Shown here: piece after piece, positions 43,208 to 52,965 of the stretch
Numbering within the stretch: position 1 is the stretch's first letter
Layout: each line of letters begins with the position of its first letter
Assembly: GCF_027943255.1 (NCBI RefSeq)
Contig: NC_072897.1
Coordinates: 58,242,406-58,306,405, forward strand
Reading direction: 5' to 3'
Length of the DNA stretch: 64,000 bases
Source: Anastrepha obliqua
Lineage: Eukaryota; Arthropoda; Insecta; Diptera; Tephritidae
Position numbers and translations under genes: made by a program
Notes under the pieces: model-generated
Databases searched by the model: none
The model's input: only the letters and a program-made list of their open reading frames with translations
Told to the model about the DNA's origin: nothing

Positions 43208-46200
43208 CTATGTCCATTTCGCAAAAGCGGCAGACATTGGTCTCAGATGATTATTTAGATGGTACCTCAGGCTGCAGTGACCTGTAAGGTATCCTGTTAA
43301 AAGACGCAGATCTACACTGTTTAGTGAGAAAAGTTTGTGAGATATTCCTTTGTTGGGACTTAGGAATAGTTTGGCTTGACGCTGACCGGTACAGTTTAGC
43401 CAGTGTGCGGCAAGTTTTCTTTCTTCCCATTTCCTAAGAAATTCATTAATGTGGCCTTTTGTCAATCCACAGAAAGGCTCAGGACCAGTAAGTTGCATAT
43501 TTGCTCCTTGTTTTGCAAGGTCATCAGCCATTTAATTTCCCTCATGCCCTTCATGCCCCGGAATCCTGCATTGTGTTACTATGTTGAGGTTTTCTAACGT
43601 GTTGAGAAGGTTTAGGTAATCATTTACCAATTTAGAGGTGATAGGTGTTGATAGAAGGGCTCTTAGAGCCGCTTGCCTATCTGAAAGTATGTAGATGTGA
43701 GTACCTCTCATTTTCCTGCTAAGGCATTCTCTCACACATATTTGCCTGGCATGTATTTCTGCCTGGAATATTGTTGGGTAGGATCCGATCGGAATCGATT
43801 TTTTGAATTTGGGCCCATTGATTCCTGCCCCTCTTCTACCATTTTCCAATTTGGACCCATCAGTAAACCATAGCTGGGAGCCAGGTTTGAAAGTGATAGA
43901 GTTAGTTCTCCAGTCTGTTCGTTCATTAATTATAACTCGGAAGTTCCTGAAGAGTATTGGTTTGGGTGATAGTATATCATCCCTAAGAAGAATGGGACTA
44001 TGTAGGAAGTCTTCCAAGATCTTTAAATGTCCTTTCATATCCCCACATTTAAGTTCAGATATACCTTTTAATCTTAAGGCACTCGAGCGAGCTTCCCTTT
44101 CAATGGAAGCGGTGGTATGTTCAGGAGCATACCCAATGCATCCGTGGAACATATTTTCATAGCCCCTGTAATACCCACACATATCAGGCGATGCAGTTTG
44201 CTTAATTCGTTTGCTGCCTTTCTTTGCTTGACCTTGGGCCACCATGCTAAGGATGCATAAGTGACTATGGGTTTCGCAACTGTGGTGAATATCCAGAAGG
44301 TCATTCTAGGGTTTAGTCCCCATGTCTTACCAAAAAGCCTTGTACAGGCAAAGAATGCCCTTGTGGCTTTTGAAGTAACTCTCTCAATATGGGAATTCCA
44401 CGTAAGCGTTTTGTCAAGACTGACGCCAAGACAGTTCGCTTCTGTCGAGAGTTGAAGTGTTGTTCCATTATTGGTCGGAAATTTGAGATTTATGTTCCTT
44501 CTCCTAGTAAACGGTACAAGTGTTGTTTTGGATGAGTTGATGGAGAGCCCTTTTTCCGTGCACCATTTGTTTATTATTGTAAGGGCTTGCTGCATGCGAT
44601 CCGAAATGGTTTCCTCATGCCCGCCTAATACATAAACTACTCATCAGCGTAACCCTGAGTGTGAAATCCTAGGTTATTCAGTTTGTGGAGAAGTTCATCT
44701 ATGACTAGAGTCTACAAAAGAGGAGAAAGTACGCCACCTTGAGGGCAACCTCTTGTGGCTTTATTAGATTTGATTGTTCCTCCTAGTTCGGTGCTGATCG
44801 TCCTAGATTTCAGCATGAATATTATCCATCTAGTGATGGGTTCAGGTACCTTCTTTAGATATAGGGCATTATAGATTGCCTCATAGGAGGTGTTATCAAA
44901 AGCTCCTGATATGTCAATAAATGCACATAGAGCTATCTGTTTGGACTCAATAGCCTTTTCAATAACCGTTACCAGGCTGTGTATTGCAGTCTCAGTGGAT
45001 TTTCCCTGTTGACAGGCAAATTGAAGTCGATGCAGTGGGTAGTTAGCTAGATTGTTTTCCCTAATATACTGATCTATCTTTTCCATTGTTTTAAGGAAAA
45101 ATGAGCTGAGACTAATTGGTCTGTATGATTTGGGCAATTGTTCGGGTTTTTTTTCCTACCTTTGGAATATATACGACCTTAACCTCAGCCCATTTTGTAG
45201 GCAAATATCCTAGCAGTAAGCTTGCTTTGTATAGTCTGGTCAAATTAGGGATAATATGGTGTGCACCCTGCTGTAAAAGACATCGGAATATCCCATCAGG
45301 ACCAGGAGATTTGTATGGGCTGAATGTTGATATTGCCCATTGTACCCGCTTTTCATGGAATGGCTTGTTTGCTAGTTTTAAGTTCTCAGCACTCGCAGAT
45401 GTAGTAGTTTCTGCCGGTACAGAGATCTCGTCTAGGACAAGTGATCCAGGGAAGTGAGTGTCCAGCAGAAGTTGACTGGTTTCCTCTGGATTCCTTGTGT
45501 AGCTTCCATCTGGCTTTTTCGGGGTCCTAATGCCGTTTGAGTGATCTTTTAATAGGGCTTTTTTGATACGAATAGCATCCGAAGACTACAAATCTGTTCA
45601 CAGTGATAGTTCGTTAGGGCTGTTGAGTAGGAGGACCAGTCCCCCATTGCTTTAGCTCTATTCCATAAGGTTCTTGTTTCTTTACGCAGGTTGGAAAGTA
45701 TACTATTCCACCAAGGAACATTTCTTTGTGGCTTTTTCACTTTTACTGGACATTTTTCGTGAAACGCAGATATTATGTTTGAATGTAGTTCGTTCGATTC
45801 GAACTCAACCTCAGATATAAGCTGAATGTGACGCCTAGAGCAGTTAACACTTTGTTCCATACAAAAGTGAAAGTAGTCCCAATTAGTTGTTCTGGGGTTT
45901 CTGTAAATTGTCATTTGTGGTTTGGTTGCACCTATATCGAATCTAATATGTCTGTGATCCGACATAGATGTTTCCTCTGACACATGCCAATTTGAGACTT
46001 CGGACAAAACATTATGGCTAGAGAGAGTGATGCCAAGGTCTTCTCATCTGATTGCATTAATGAATGTAGGTTCGTTGCCTCGATTTAGGATAGATATATT
46101 ATACCTAAGTAGAAATTCAAGAAGGTACTCACCTCTTGGATTTATGTTTGTGCTCCCCACGCTCTGTGGTGCGCATTTGCATCACAGCAGAGGATCCACC

Positions 46201-46640
46201 GGAGACGTTTTTGCTGACAGTATTCCACCAGGGCTATAACCTCCCCTGTTGGAGCAGTAACCTCATCTCCTGGAAGGTAAGCGGGGGCAAGTACTACCTC
46301 ATGCTCACCTTTGCTCGTTGGCACTTTTACCCAAATCGCCACCAGGTCTTCTGTAATAAACTGTGATATTGGGATAAAGGTTAGTTGATTATTTATTATC
46401 AACGCCGCTCTGGGACGGTCTTTGTTAGCAGTATATATCAACTTACCGTTTACGCTCTGGAGTCCCAGAACGACTCCTTTACGTATCCATGGTTCTTGAA
46501 TGAAAGCTACATCCAAGAGTTCTTGGTTAAATCTCCTCGTAAGCACGTCCGAGGCTGCTTTTGCGTGATGGAGATTTATTTGAAGGCATCCGAGTTGCCT
46601 TCTGATGTTGTGAGGTTTTCGCTTTGACCAGGTCATCTAG
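43208..46640 (-). pseudogene. LOA-type LINE ORF2 (EN-RT-RNase H), broken
   Basis: Reading the reverse strand: endonuclease MTWSKRKPHNIRRQLGCLQI (46636 onward) with FIQEPW and CDANAHHRAWG; SDHRHIRFDI near 45955; RT core SYRPISLSSFFLKTMEK near 45120, FIDISGAFDNTSYEA near 44925, TRGCPQGGVLSPLL near 44735, then GYADE followed by a stop where YADD is expected near 44640; thumb WNSHIERVTSKATRAFF near 44395; RNase H WFTDGSKLENGRRGAGI near 43850, ILSDRQAALRAL near 43680 and a degenerate PGHEG near 43545; final piece MADDLAKQGANMQLTG (43531). Breaks lie near 46140, 46020, 45550, 45140, 44710, 44600, 44080 and 43535. Confidence 0.87.
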
Positions 46641-46677
46641 TGATCCTTCGTTTGGCAATGGCTGCCTTTTTCTTGCC

Positions 46678-47556
46678 TCAGTTGCTTTTCAGCAGGACTG
46701 CTTCCTCAGCGGACATCTGATCCCCTCTTCGATCCTTGTTGTGGCTGTGCGCTGCTTTATCAGCCTGCGGCGGGGGTCGCATGCGAATTCCCTCGGCCAC
46801 GTTATGGCGCCATGTGCCGGATGTTGTTGGCTTTTCTGCCTCGTGTCTGGAGCAGCTGGCCTTATCGTCCTGGGCTATTGAAGCCGTTGGAGTCAAAGTT
46901 CCCGCTTCCTCAGAGCTTTGTTTCGCCGAGGGTTCAGAGTCCTTTTCGATAACCTTCGGCGGATCAATCGGGCCTTTAGATTTTGGCTGAAGTTGGGTTT
47001 TACCGAACCCGTAGTTCAGCCAATTGTTTGATGTTTTTATGACCTCTGCGGAGATTGGGTCGATAGCAATAGTAATTTCTATCACAGTACCCTTGCGCAC
47101 TCTTTTGAGCACCCGCCAGTCATTCGTGTTGAGACCCTCGTTTTGGTCGTCAAGGAGGCTAATAATATCCTCAGTTGAGGTGCTGTCCAATTCTGGAAAG
47201 TGACCAACGAAGATTTGTGGGCGCGGTTTATCTGCCTCCTGCACAATCTTCAGCTGTGCATCTTTCCACGGCTTCAGCTTAGGAATTGTTTCCTTTAGCC
47301 AATTAGCCGTGTCATCGCAGCCGCATGATATAACTATATATCCTGGGCGAAAGGTGCAGCTATTAAATTTGGGCTTTGCAGCACCAGTCTGCTTTTTCCT
47401 TATAGCCTCCAGGATAGCATGTTGTATGGCCGTTAGTCTTTCCGTCAACCATATTCTAGTTGGATGGTCAGGAGGTATTATTCCCAACTTCGTGCTATAC
47501 GCCGCGTCTTTGTAAGACATTTTTGTTGAGTCTACCTTGACTTCTGGATTAGGCAC
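46678..47556 (-). CDS. LOA-type LINE ORF1 (DUF4780-like)
   Basis: An open frame of 292 residues starting MPNPEVKVDSTKMSYKDAAY; the frame is open further upstream, so the true start may be lost. The central part with FRPGYIVISCGCDDTANWLK, PQIFVGHFP and NDWRVLKRVRKG is the conserved globular domain I associate with DUF4780-type LINE ORF1 proteins. There is no CCHC knuckle. The C-terminal third is a Ser/Pro/Lys-rich tail. The same NDWRVL/TDDWKVL block occurs in the LINE at the right edge of the window. It is presumably an RNA-binding partner of ORF2. Open, but its ORF2 partner is dead. Confidence 0.7.
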   Translation of the reverse strand: MPNPEVKVDSTKMSYKDAAYSTKLGIIPPDHPTRIWLTERLTAIQHAILEAIRKKQTGAAKPKFNSCTFRPGYIVISCGCDDTANWLKETIPKLKPWKDAQLKIVQEADKPRPQIFVGHFPELDSTSTEDIISLLDDQNEGLNTNDWRVLKRVRKGTVIEITIAIDPISAEVIKTSNNWLNYGFGKTQLQPKSKGPIDPPKVIEKDSEPSAKQSSEEAGTLTPTASIAQDDKASCSRHEAEKPTTSGTWRHNVAEGIRMRPPPQADKAAHSHNKDRRGDQMSAEEAVLLKSN

Positions 47557-47603
47557 TGCTGCCTTTGGTCCTTCCGCTTCGGTAGTCTCGTCTGCCTTAT
47601 TTT

Positions 47604-47861
47604 GGGCATGAAATAAGTCGAATTCCTTACTAGTGTGGTGAAAAATCTTATGAAATCCCTTTTAAGTGTGGTAAACGCAGAAAAAATCTGAATTCCTCTA
47701 CCAACGTGGTAAGTAATTATAGAAATCCTCCACTAGCGTGGTAAATATCAGCAATCCCCCACTAAGTTGAACTTGAAAATCTCTTAGTATGAATCTACAA
47801 ATTAGTACTCGAAAAAAGCTCATTTAACATTTGCTCCTTCTCATTCCATTAACATTCTCTG
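47604..47861 (+). repeat. Right terminal arm of E with a CTAGTGG minisatellite
   Basis: Read inward from 47861 it is the same as 48276-48520 apart from scattered changes. About four imperfect copies of a 32-40-bp unit with TTACCAC(A/G)CTAGTGG(A/G)GGA lie between 47616 and 47770. The terminal CAGAGAATGTTAATGGAATG is intact. Confidence 0.8.
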
Positions 47862-48275
47862 CCGACGGGGTGTGGTGAAACTTTTGACAAAGCTGATTAC
47901 AGCGAATTCTTTCTTTAGTATATTTGGCTTTTGTAGGAAATCTAACTGACGAATAGCAGACGAAATTTTGCAAGGAATTTTTTGTGCATTTTCATGTTCC
48001 CTTGATAAACGTAATTTTATTCAATTTATATTTTCAAACAAACTTAAATGTACAAAAAAAATTACATATATTTGAATTATACGCGCTAACATTTAAAATC
48101 AAAGTAACTTTAATGTTTGCTGATTTAATTAAAAAAATACATTATAAAACGACCTCACAATTTGGTGAGTGCGTTTTTGGTAAATTTAAAACTATACAAA
48201 TTATATACATACATATATTATCTTAGTTATGTTTGTGGAAAAGTTCAATTGGATCTTCAATTCTTATAGTATTAC
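47862..48275. other. Spacer between the mirror-image elements E and E'
   Basis: It is AT-rich with no gene. The first 45 bp (GACGGGG...AAAGCTGATTACAGCGAATTC) resemble, in direct orientation, the sequence just left of E (24308-24346: CAGCGGGG...AGAGCTAATTACAGTGAGTT). The last seven bases, GTATTAC (48269-48275), are the target duplication of E'. Confidence 0.6.
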
Positions 48276-48354
48276 CAGAGAATGTTAATGGAATGGGAAG
48301 GAGCAAATGTTAAATGAGCTTTTTTCGAGTACTAATTTGTAGATTCATACTAAA

Positions 48355-48515
48355 GGATTTTCAAATTCGACTTACCACACTAGTGGGGGACTACTGATGT
48401 TTACCACGCTAGTGGAGGATTTCTATATTTACTTACCACGCTAGTAGAGGAATTCAGATTTTTTCTTATAAGATTTCATAAGATTTTCCACCACACTAGT
48501 AAGGGATTCGACTTA
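48355..48515 (+). repeat. CTAGTGG minisatellite in the E' left arm
   Basis: Four imperfect units of about 32-40 bp: CTTACCACACTAGTGGGGGA, TTTACCACGCTAGTGGAGGA, CTTACCACGCTAGTAGAGGA and ACCACACTAGTAAGGGA. The same array is present in inverse orientation at the right end of E (47616-47770). Confidence 0.8.
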
Positions 48516-48582
48516 TTTCATGCCCACAGCGAAGCGAATGAATTTGCGATTGGGAAAGATGCGCAAGCAGTCAATTCATGGC

Positions 48583-48672
48583 GCAGTTACCAAAGTCGGC
48601 GGTAATTTTTGTCTGATGTTTGAGACGCGTATTTAGTCCAGGTTCAAGTACTGAATAGTCATGCGTTTTTCC
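48583..48672 (+). other. tRNA-like Pol III promoter block in the E' arm
   Basis: An A-box-like TGGCGCAGTTACC (48584-48596) is followed 45-50 bp later by a B-box GGTTCAAGTAC (48642-48652) and a T run (48666-48671) that could terminate Pol III. Copies lie at 42859-42935 and 36470-36540 (reverse strand of E) and 39105-39180 (duplication). In the 36470 copy the TpsiC arm pairs as CAGG/TTCAAGT/CCTG. No full cloverleaf forms, so it is tRNA-like and not a tRNA gene. Confidence 0.5.
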
Positions 48673-49264
48673 TTGCACTATTTCTTTTTTACAATTCAGT
48701 CTGGTAAAATTGTTGAGTTTAATTTAATTATAATTGCTTTAAAATACTGTTTTAGGTTTTTTTGAATTTGATATTTAGAACATTTCTTTTCTGTATAAAA
48801 TAGTTCATACTGGATATGAAGTGATTTTATATAAATCAAAAAGGAAATATGTAGATATAAACATGCATATATTTAATCTCTTTAATCTGAATGCAAACAA
48901 CAGTTGCCGAGAGTGGACGTTTCGAACTTCTGCTCTAAATAAATTATCTATTTAAACAATTTTAAAGTGTCAAATTAAACCAAAAGTTACCGTGACTAGG
49001 TACCAGCGATTGGATACCCGTCTTGAACATCAGCAAAATCACTTGAAACAAATTGATAAGTAAACAAATAGATAAGTAAGCAAAACAAAGAAAAAAAACA
49101 AAAAAAACTGAAACAATTGCGGCAGAGAGAGGAGAGCGGCCTTCAGCTGTACTTGTTTATCAAAATTAAATACTGTGCGGCGCGCCACCTATGCACTGAC
49201 ATAGAAATCTTAATACTACCTGCATTATCGACGCCAAATCGAATAAAAAAAAAGAAAAAAAAAA

Positions 49265-50673
49265 ATGAATTTGCAAAGAACCCCTCCACTGGGCGGTGAA
49301 AATTCGTTCAAAAATCGAGCCACTATTAATACACCATCTATAGGAGGAAATCTATTAAAAAAACAAGAAAATGTAGAGAAAGAAGATATTAAAAACTTAT
49401 CGAAACAACTACAAAATATGCAACAAATTTGTGCTGAATTAAAAAATAAGCTGCAACAGCTAAAAATAGAAAACGCTAAACTAAAAGCTCAAACTGCAGT
49501 CACTAGTAAAACCAACAGTGCACAGCAAAATAAAACACCACCTCAATACGAAACCGATAAAGAAGAGCTAGATCGAGAGACGGACTGGATCTTAAAAAAG
49601 CGTCCATCTAAAAAACGAAAAGCTGTCAATTCACCTGAACAAATAGGCTCAAATTCAAACTTGAATACAGTAATTGCCAACAATAAAACACCAAAAGATG
49701 ATAAAAAAGCCCCACGTCCGCCACCAATTATGGTAACAGCTGAATGTGAGTACCAAAAACTGTTCAACATTGTAAAAACCGGGTCTAGCAATACGTTCTC
49801 TATTAAACTTCTGAACAATAAGATCTATAAAATAAATACATTTGATCCAGATGATTATAGAAAGACTACAAAGTCGCTATCAGCACAAAACATCTCTTGG
49901 TACACTTATGAAAACAAGCAAATAAGACCAATAAAAGTTATAGCAAAAAATCTTCATCATTCGTGCGATCCTACTGATATCATACAAGATCTTAAAAAAC
50001 AAGGCCTAAAAATCACTAATGCAGTTAAAAAGCTAAAATGGAAAACAAAGGAGCCACTAGATATGTTTCTACTCACATTCGAATCAATTGAAGATATTAA
50101 AAAGATATTTGAAATAAAAACAATCTTACATGCGGTTGTCAAAATTGAAGCGATTAAACAAACAACATTAATTCCTCAATGTAAGTCATGTCAGTCCTAC
50201 GGACACACTCAAAATTATTGCGGCAAGCAGCCACGCTGTGTCAAATGTGCGCAGAAGCACAAAACAATCGAATGCACAAAATCAAAGGAGCAGCTGCTAA
50301 AATGCTGCAACTGTGGAGAAGCACACCCTGCTAGCTACAGAGGCTGCATAGTAGCCAAAGAACTGCAAAAAATTCGCGACAAAAAAGTCGGACAGCGGAA
50401 AAATAACACTGAGGCTGAAAGCCAAACTAAAGGAAGAGAGAAAAATAAAGATGAAGCTAGTACAAAATCAATATCGCATAAACCAATACCAATTCCAGCA
50501 CCAAGGAATCTACCAACGTATTCACAAGTGGCAAAAACTAACGAAAATGTCACTACACATGAAGAAAATATACTTTCAAAAATATTGCAAAAACTAACAG
50601 AACAGCAAGAATTTAACAAATCACTGGAGCAAAGGTTGCAAAATCTTGAATTTAAAATTTATCAGTCAATTAT
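49265..50673 (+). CDS. jockey-clade LINE ORF1, gag-like (fused to ORF2 start)
   Basis: Starts MNLQRTPPLGGENSF. A coiled-coil-like segment (IKNLSKQLQNMQQICAELKN, residues about 40-80) is followed by a basic region. The folded core contains PIKVIAKNLHHSCDPTDIIQ and VVKIEAIKQTTLIPQ. Three cysteine motifs follow: CKSCQSYGHTQNYC, CVKCAQKHKTIEC and CCNCGEAHPASYRGC (residues about 305-365), matching jockey ORF1. After a Pro/Lys-rich tail and a second coiled coil (EQRLQNLEFKIYQSI) the frame passes without a stop into MSMPNFLKIMLWNANGLPKH, the start of ORF2, continuing to 50827. The missing stop means ORF1 would carry a short foreign tail. Confidence 0.82.
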
Positions 50674-52957
50674 GTCAATGCCTAATTTTTTAAAAATAAT
50701 GTTATGGAACGCGAACGGTCTCCCAAAGCACCAGCAAGAATTGTCCATCTTATTGAGCGTCATAAAACAAAATTCATTATGGGCGGTGATTTTAATGCTA
50801 AACATATCCATTGGGGATCTAGGCTAACAACCACTAAAGGAAGGGAGCTCTTCAAAGCGCTTCAACAAACAAACTGTAACACCGCATCTTCATGGATGCC
50901 AACGTATTGGCCATCTGATCCACAAAAAAATCCGGACCTTATCGATTTCTTCATCACCAGAAAAGTCTCCAGTGCTTATCTTAATATTGAAAATGGGCTA
51001 GACATGAATTCAGATCACTCGCCAATCTATCTAACTCTCAGCGAAACGGTAGTGTTACGTGATCCAGTTCTCAAATTAACTAGTCAATTTACCGACTGGG
51101 ATTATTTAAGCAAAATGTTAGAAGAATCTGAAGACAATACGTTTCCAATGGAATCAACAACAAAGATAGATGACGAAGTTTTAAAACTGACGAGAGAAAT
51201 ACAACACTCTGCTTGGTCGAGCACACCTCCTTTAATGAAAATTTCCGCTGGCCACAAATACACAAAAGATATAAAAGAAATGGTGCTAAAGTAGCGAAAA
51301 ACGCGGCGTAGGTGGCATCAAACAAGATCACCTGTTGATAAAGCAGCTTTGAACAAAGCAGCGAAAGATCTCAGCCATAAAATTAAAGAATACAAAAATC
51401 AATCATTTACAAACTACGCACAGCAATTAAATAATAAAAGAGACACAAACTACTCACTATGGAAATGCACCAAAAAGCTTAAACAGCCAGCTAACCATAA
51501 TCCACCAATCAAAGTAGGCAATAATGGATGGGCGAAAACCGACATAGAAAAAGCAAACATATTTTCAGATTATCTAGCAAAAATCTTTACACCCAATAGC
51601 GACACATCACCAATACTAAATAATGATGGCATAGCCAATGATAATTATGGCGATATAGTACCCATAACTGAAGATGAGATGTGCGCCGAGAAACAAAAGT
51701 TGAAGTCGAAGAAATCTCCAGGGTTTGATTTAATAACTACCGAAGTCCTCAAACAAGTTCCACGAAACATCATTACTAAGCTAACAACATAATGAATGCT
51801 TGCTTTAAGCGGCAATACTTTCCAATCAATTGGAAAATAGCTGATGTCATCATGATTCGAAAACCAGGAAAGCCTCCAAACGATGTAGCATCATATCGAC
51901 CAATTTCACTGTTGCTCATCTTGTCAAAACTGTTGGAACAATTTTTGATAAAGCGCCTGAGCAATATCATAGAAAATAAACAAATAATACCAACACACCA
52001 ATTTGGATTTCGCGCGCGCCACTCAACTATTGACCAAATTCACAGATTAACTCGTATCATCGAGAACACATTTGAAGAAAAAAATGTCTGTTCGGCTGTA
52101 TTTCTCGATGTCTCTAAAGCTTTCGATAAAGTATGTCATGCTGGCCTGCTGTGGAAAATAAAGAATGTACTGCCAACAAAATGTTTTAATATCTCAAAAA
52201 CCTACCTGTCTGAGCGCTATTTTCGCGTCAGGTACGAAGATGAGTTCTCTGAACTGAAAGAGTTAAAAGCTGGTGTGCCGCAAGGAAGTGTGCTTGGACC
52301 TCTTCTCTATCTACTTTTCACTCACGACCTGCCAAACAGCAGAAATTGCTTTATAGCAACATTTGCTGATGATACTGCAATATTAACCGTCGGAAAGACA
52401 GAAATAGAGTCTACTACACAACTGCAGCTTGATATCAATAAAATATACAATTGGACAGATAAATGGCACATTAAACTGAACGAAACAAAGTCTGTACACA
52501 TCAACTTTACAAACAAAAATACCAACTACTTGCCATTAAAGTACCATACTCTAATACAGCAAAGTATCTAGGTATGACGCTCGACACGAAACTTAGGTGG
52601 AGTGCGCACGTGGAAAAGAAAAGAGAAGAACTGGACCTAAACTTCCAAAATATGCATTGGCTAATGGGTAAGCAATCAGCGTTATCCGCACCCAACAAGA
52701 TACTGCTTTACAAACATATTCTCAAACCTATCTGGACCTATGGGATTCAGCTATGGGGTTGCACCAGCTATAGTAACACAGCGCATATACAACGATTTCA
52801 GACTAAGGCACTCAAGCATGCAGTTTGTGCTCCATGGTATATTAGGACGCAAGATCTAGAACGTGACCTCAATATTGATTCGGTTACGGCAACCATAAAG
52901 AAATTTGCAAAGTCGCACGCAGAGCGACTAAGCAAGCATGTGAACAATGAAGCCTTG
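50674..52957 (+). pseudogene. jockey-clade LINE ORF2 (EN-RT), deleted and frameshifted
   Basis: It begins KIMLWNANGLPKHQQEL (endonuclease start). An internal deletion then joins it, out of frame, to KFIMGGDFNAKHIHWGSR (50778), removing roughly the first third of the nuclease. SDHSPIYL follows near 51017. RT blocks: KKSPGFDLITTEVLK near 51710, YRPISLLLILSKLLEQ near 51895, FLDVSKAFDKVCH near 52100, GVPQGSVLGPLLYLL near 52270, FADDTAIL near 52362 and YLGMTLDTKLRW near 52567. There is no RNase H, as expected for jockey. Frame breaks fall near 50760, 51295, 51785 and 52570. The final frame reads on into E-arm sequence. Confidence 0.85.
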
Positions 52958-52965
52958 AATCTGAA

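Larger units (their letters stand above)
42988..47603 (-). mobile_element. LOA-type LINE, reverse strand, 5'-truncated in ORF1
   Basis: The 12-bp duplication GGGCATGAAATA flanks it (42976-42987 and 47604-47615). The 3' end is at 42988 with a TAATAATAATTATAAT tail, read on the reverse strand. ORF1 lies at 47556-46678, ORF2 from about 46640 to 43208, with endonuclease, RT and RNase H. The 5' edge at 47603 falls inside an open frame upstream of the first ATG, so the 5' UTR is lost. Stops and frameshifts in ORF2 show age. It split element E after the E/E' duplication, as E' is continuous here. Confidence 0.9.
24350..47861. mobile_element. Element E: long-inverted-repeat (foldback-like) transposon filled with other elements
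   Basis: The left end CAGAGAATGTTAATGGAATG starts at 24350. The right end is its complement, ending at 47861. Its own sequence is in pieces: 24350-25575, 31256-32615, 36405-36713, 42665-42987 and 47604-47861, about 3.5 kb in all. The rest is later insertions (hAT, piggyBac, Tigger, LOA LINE). The pieces match E' (48276-59965) in opposite orientation; in 31560-32270 versus the complement of 53000-53840 I see only a few differences per 100 bases. No target duplication is visible at these two ends. No transposase of its own is recognised, so it is probably non-autonomous. Galileo-like P-superfamily is the best guess, from E'. Confidence 0.7.
48892..52957 (+). mobile_element. jockey-clade LINE flanked by AATCTGAA, no tail
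   Basis: AATCTGAA lies at 48884-48891 and 52958-52965, and the E arm continues on both sides, so the two junctions define the insertion. The 5' end region begins TGCAAACAACAGTTGCCGAG. ORF1 (49265) and ORF2 follow. The 3' end lies at or just inside the end of ORF2, without 3' UTR or poly(A), which is odd for a LINE of this clade. The coding part has a fused ORF1/ORF2 start and several frameshifts. Confidence 0.82.

Noticed and set aside
48583..48672. A functional tRNA gene
   Set aside because: The A and B boxes are present but acceptor and anticodon stems do not form.
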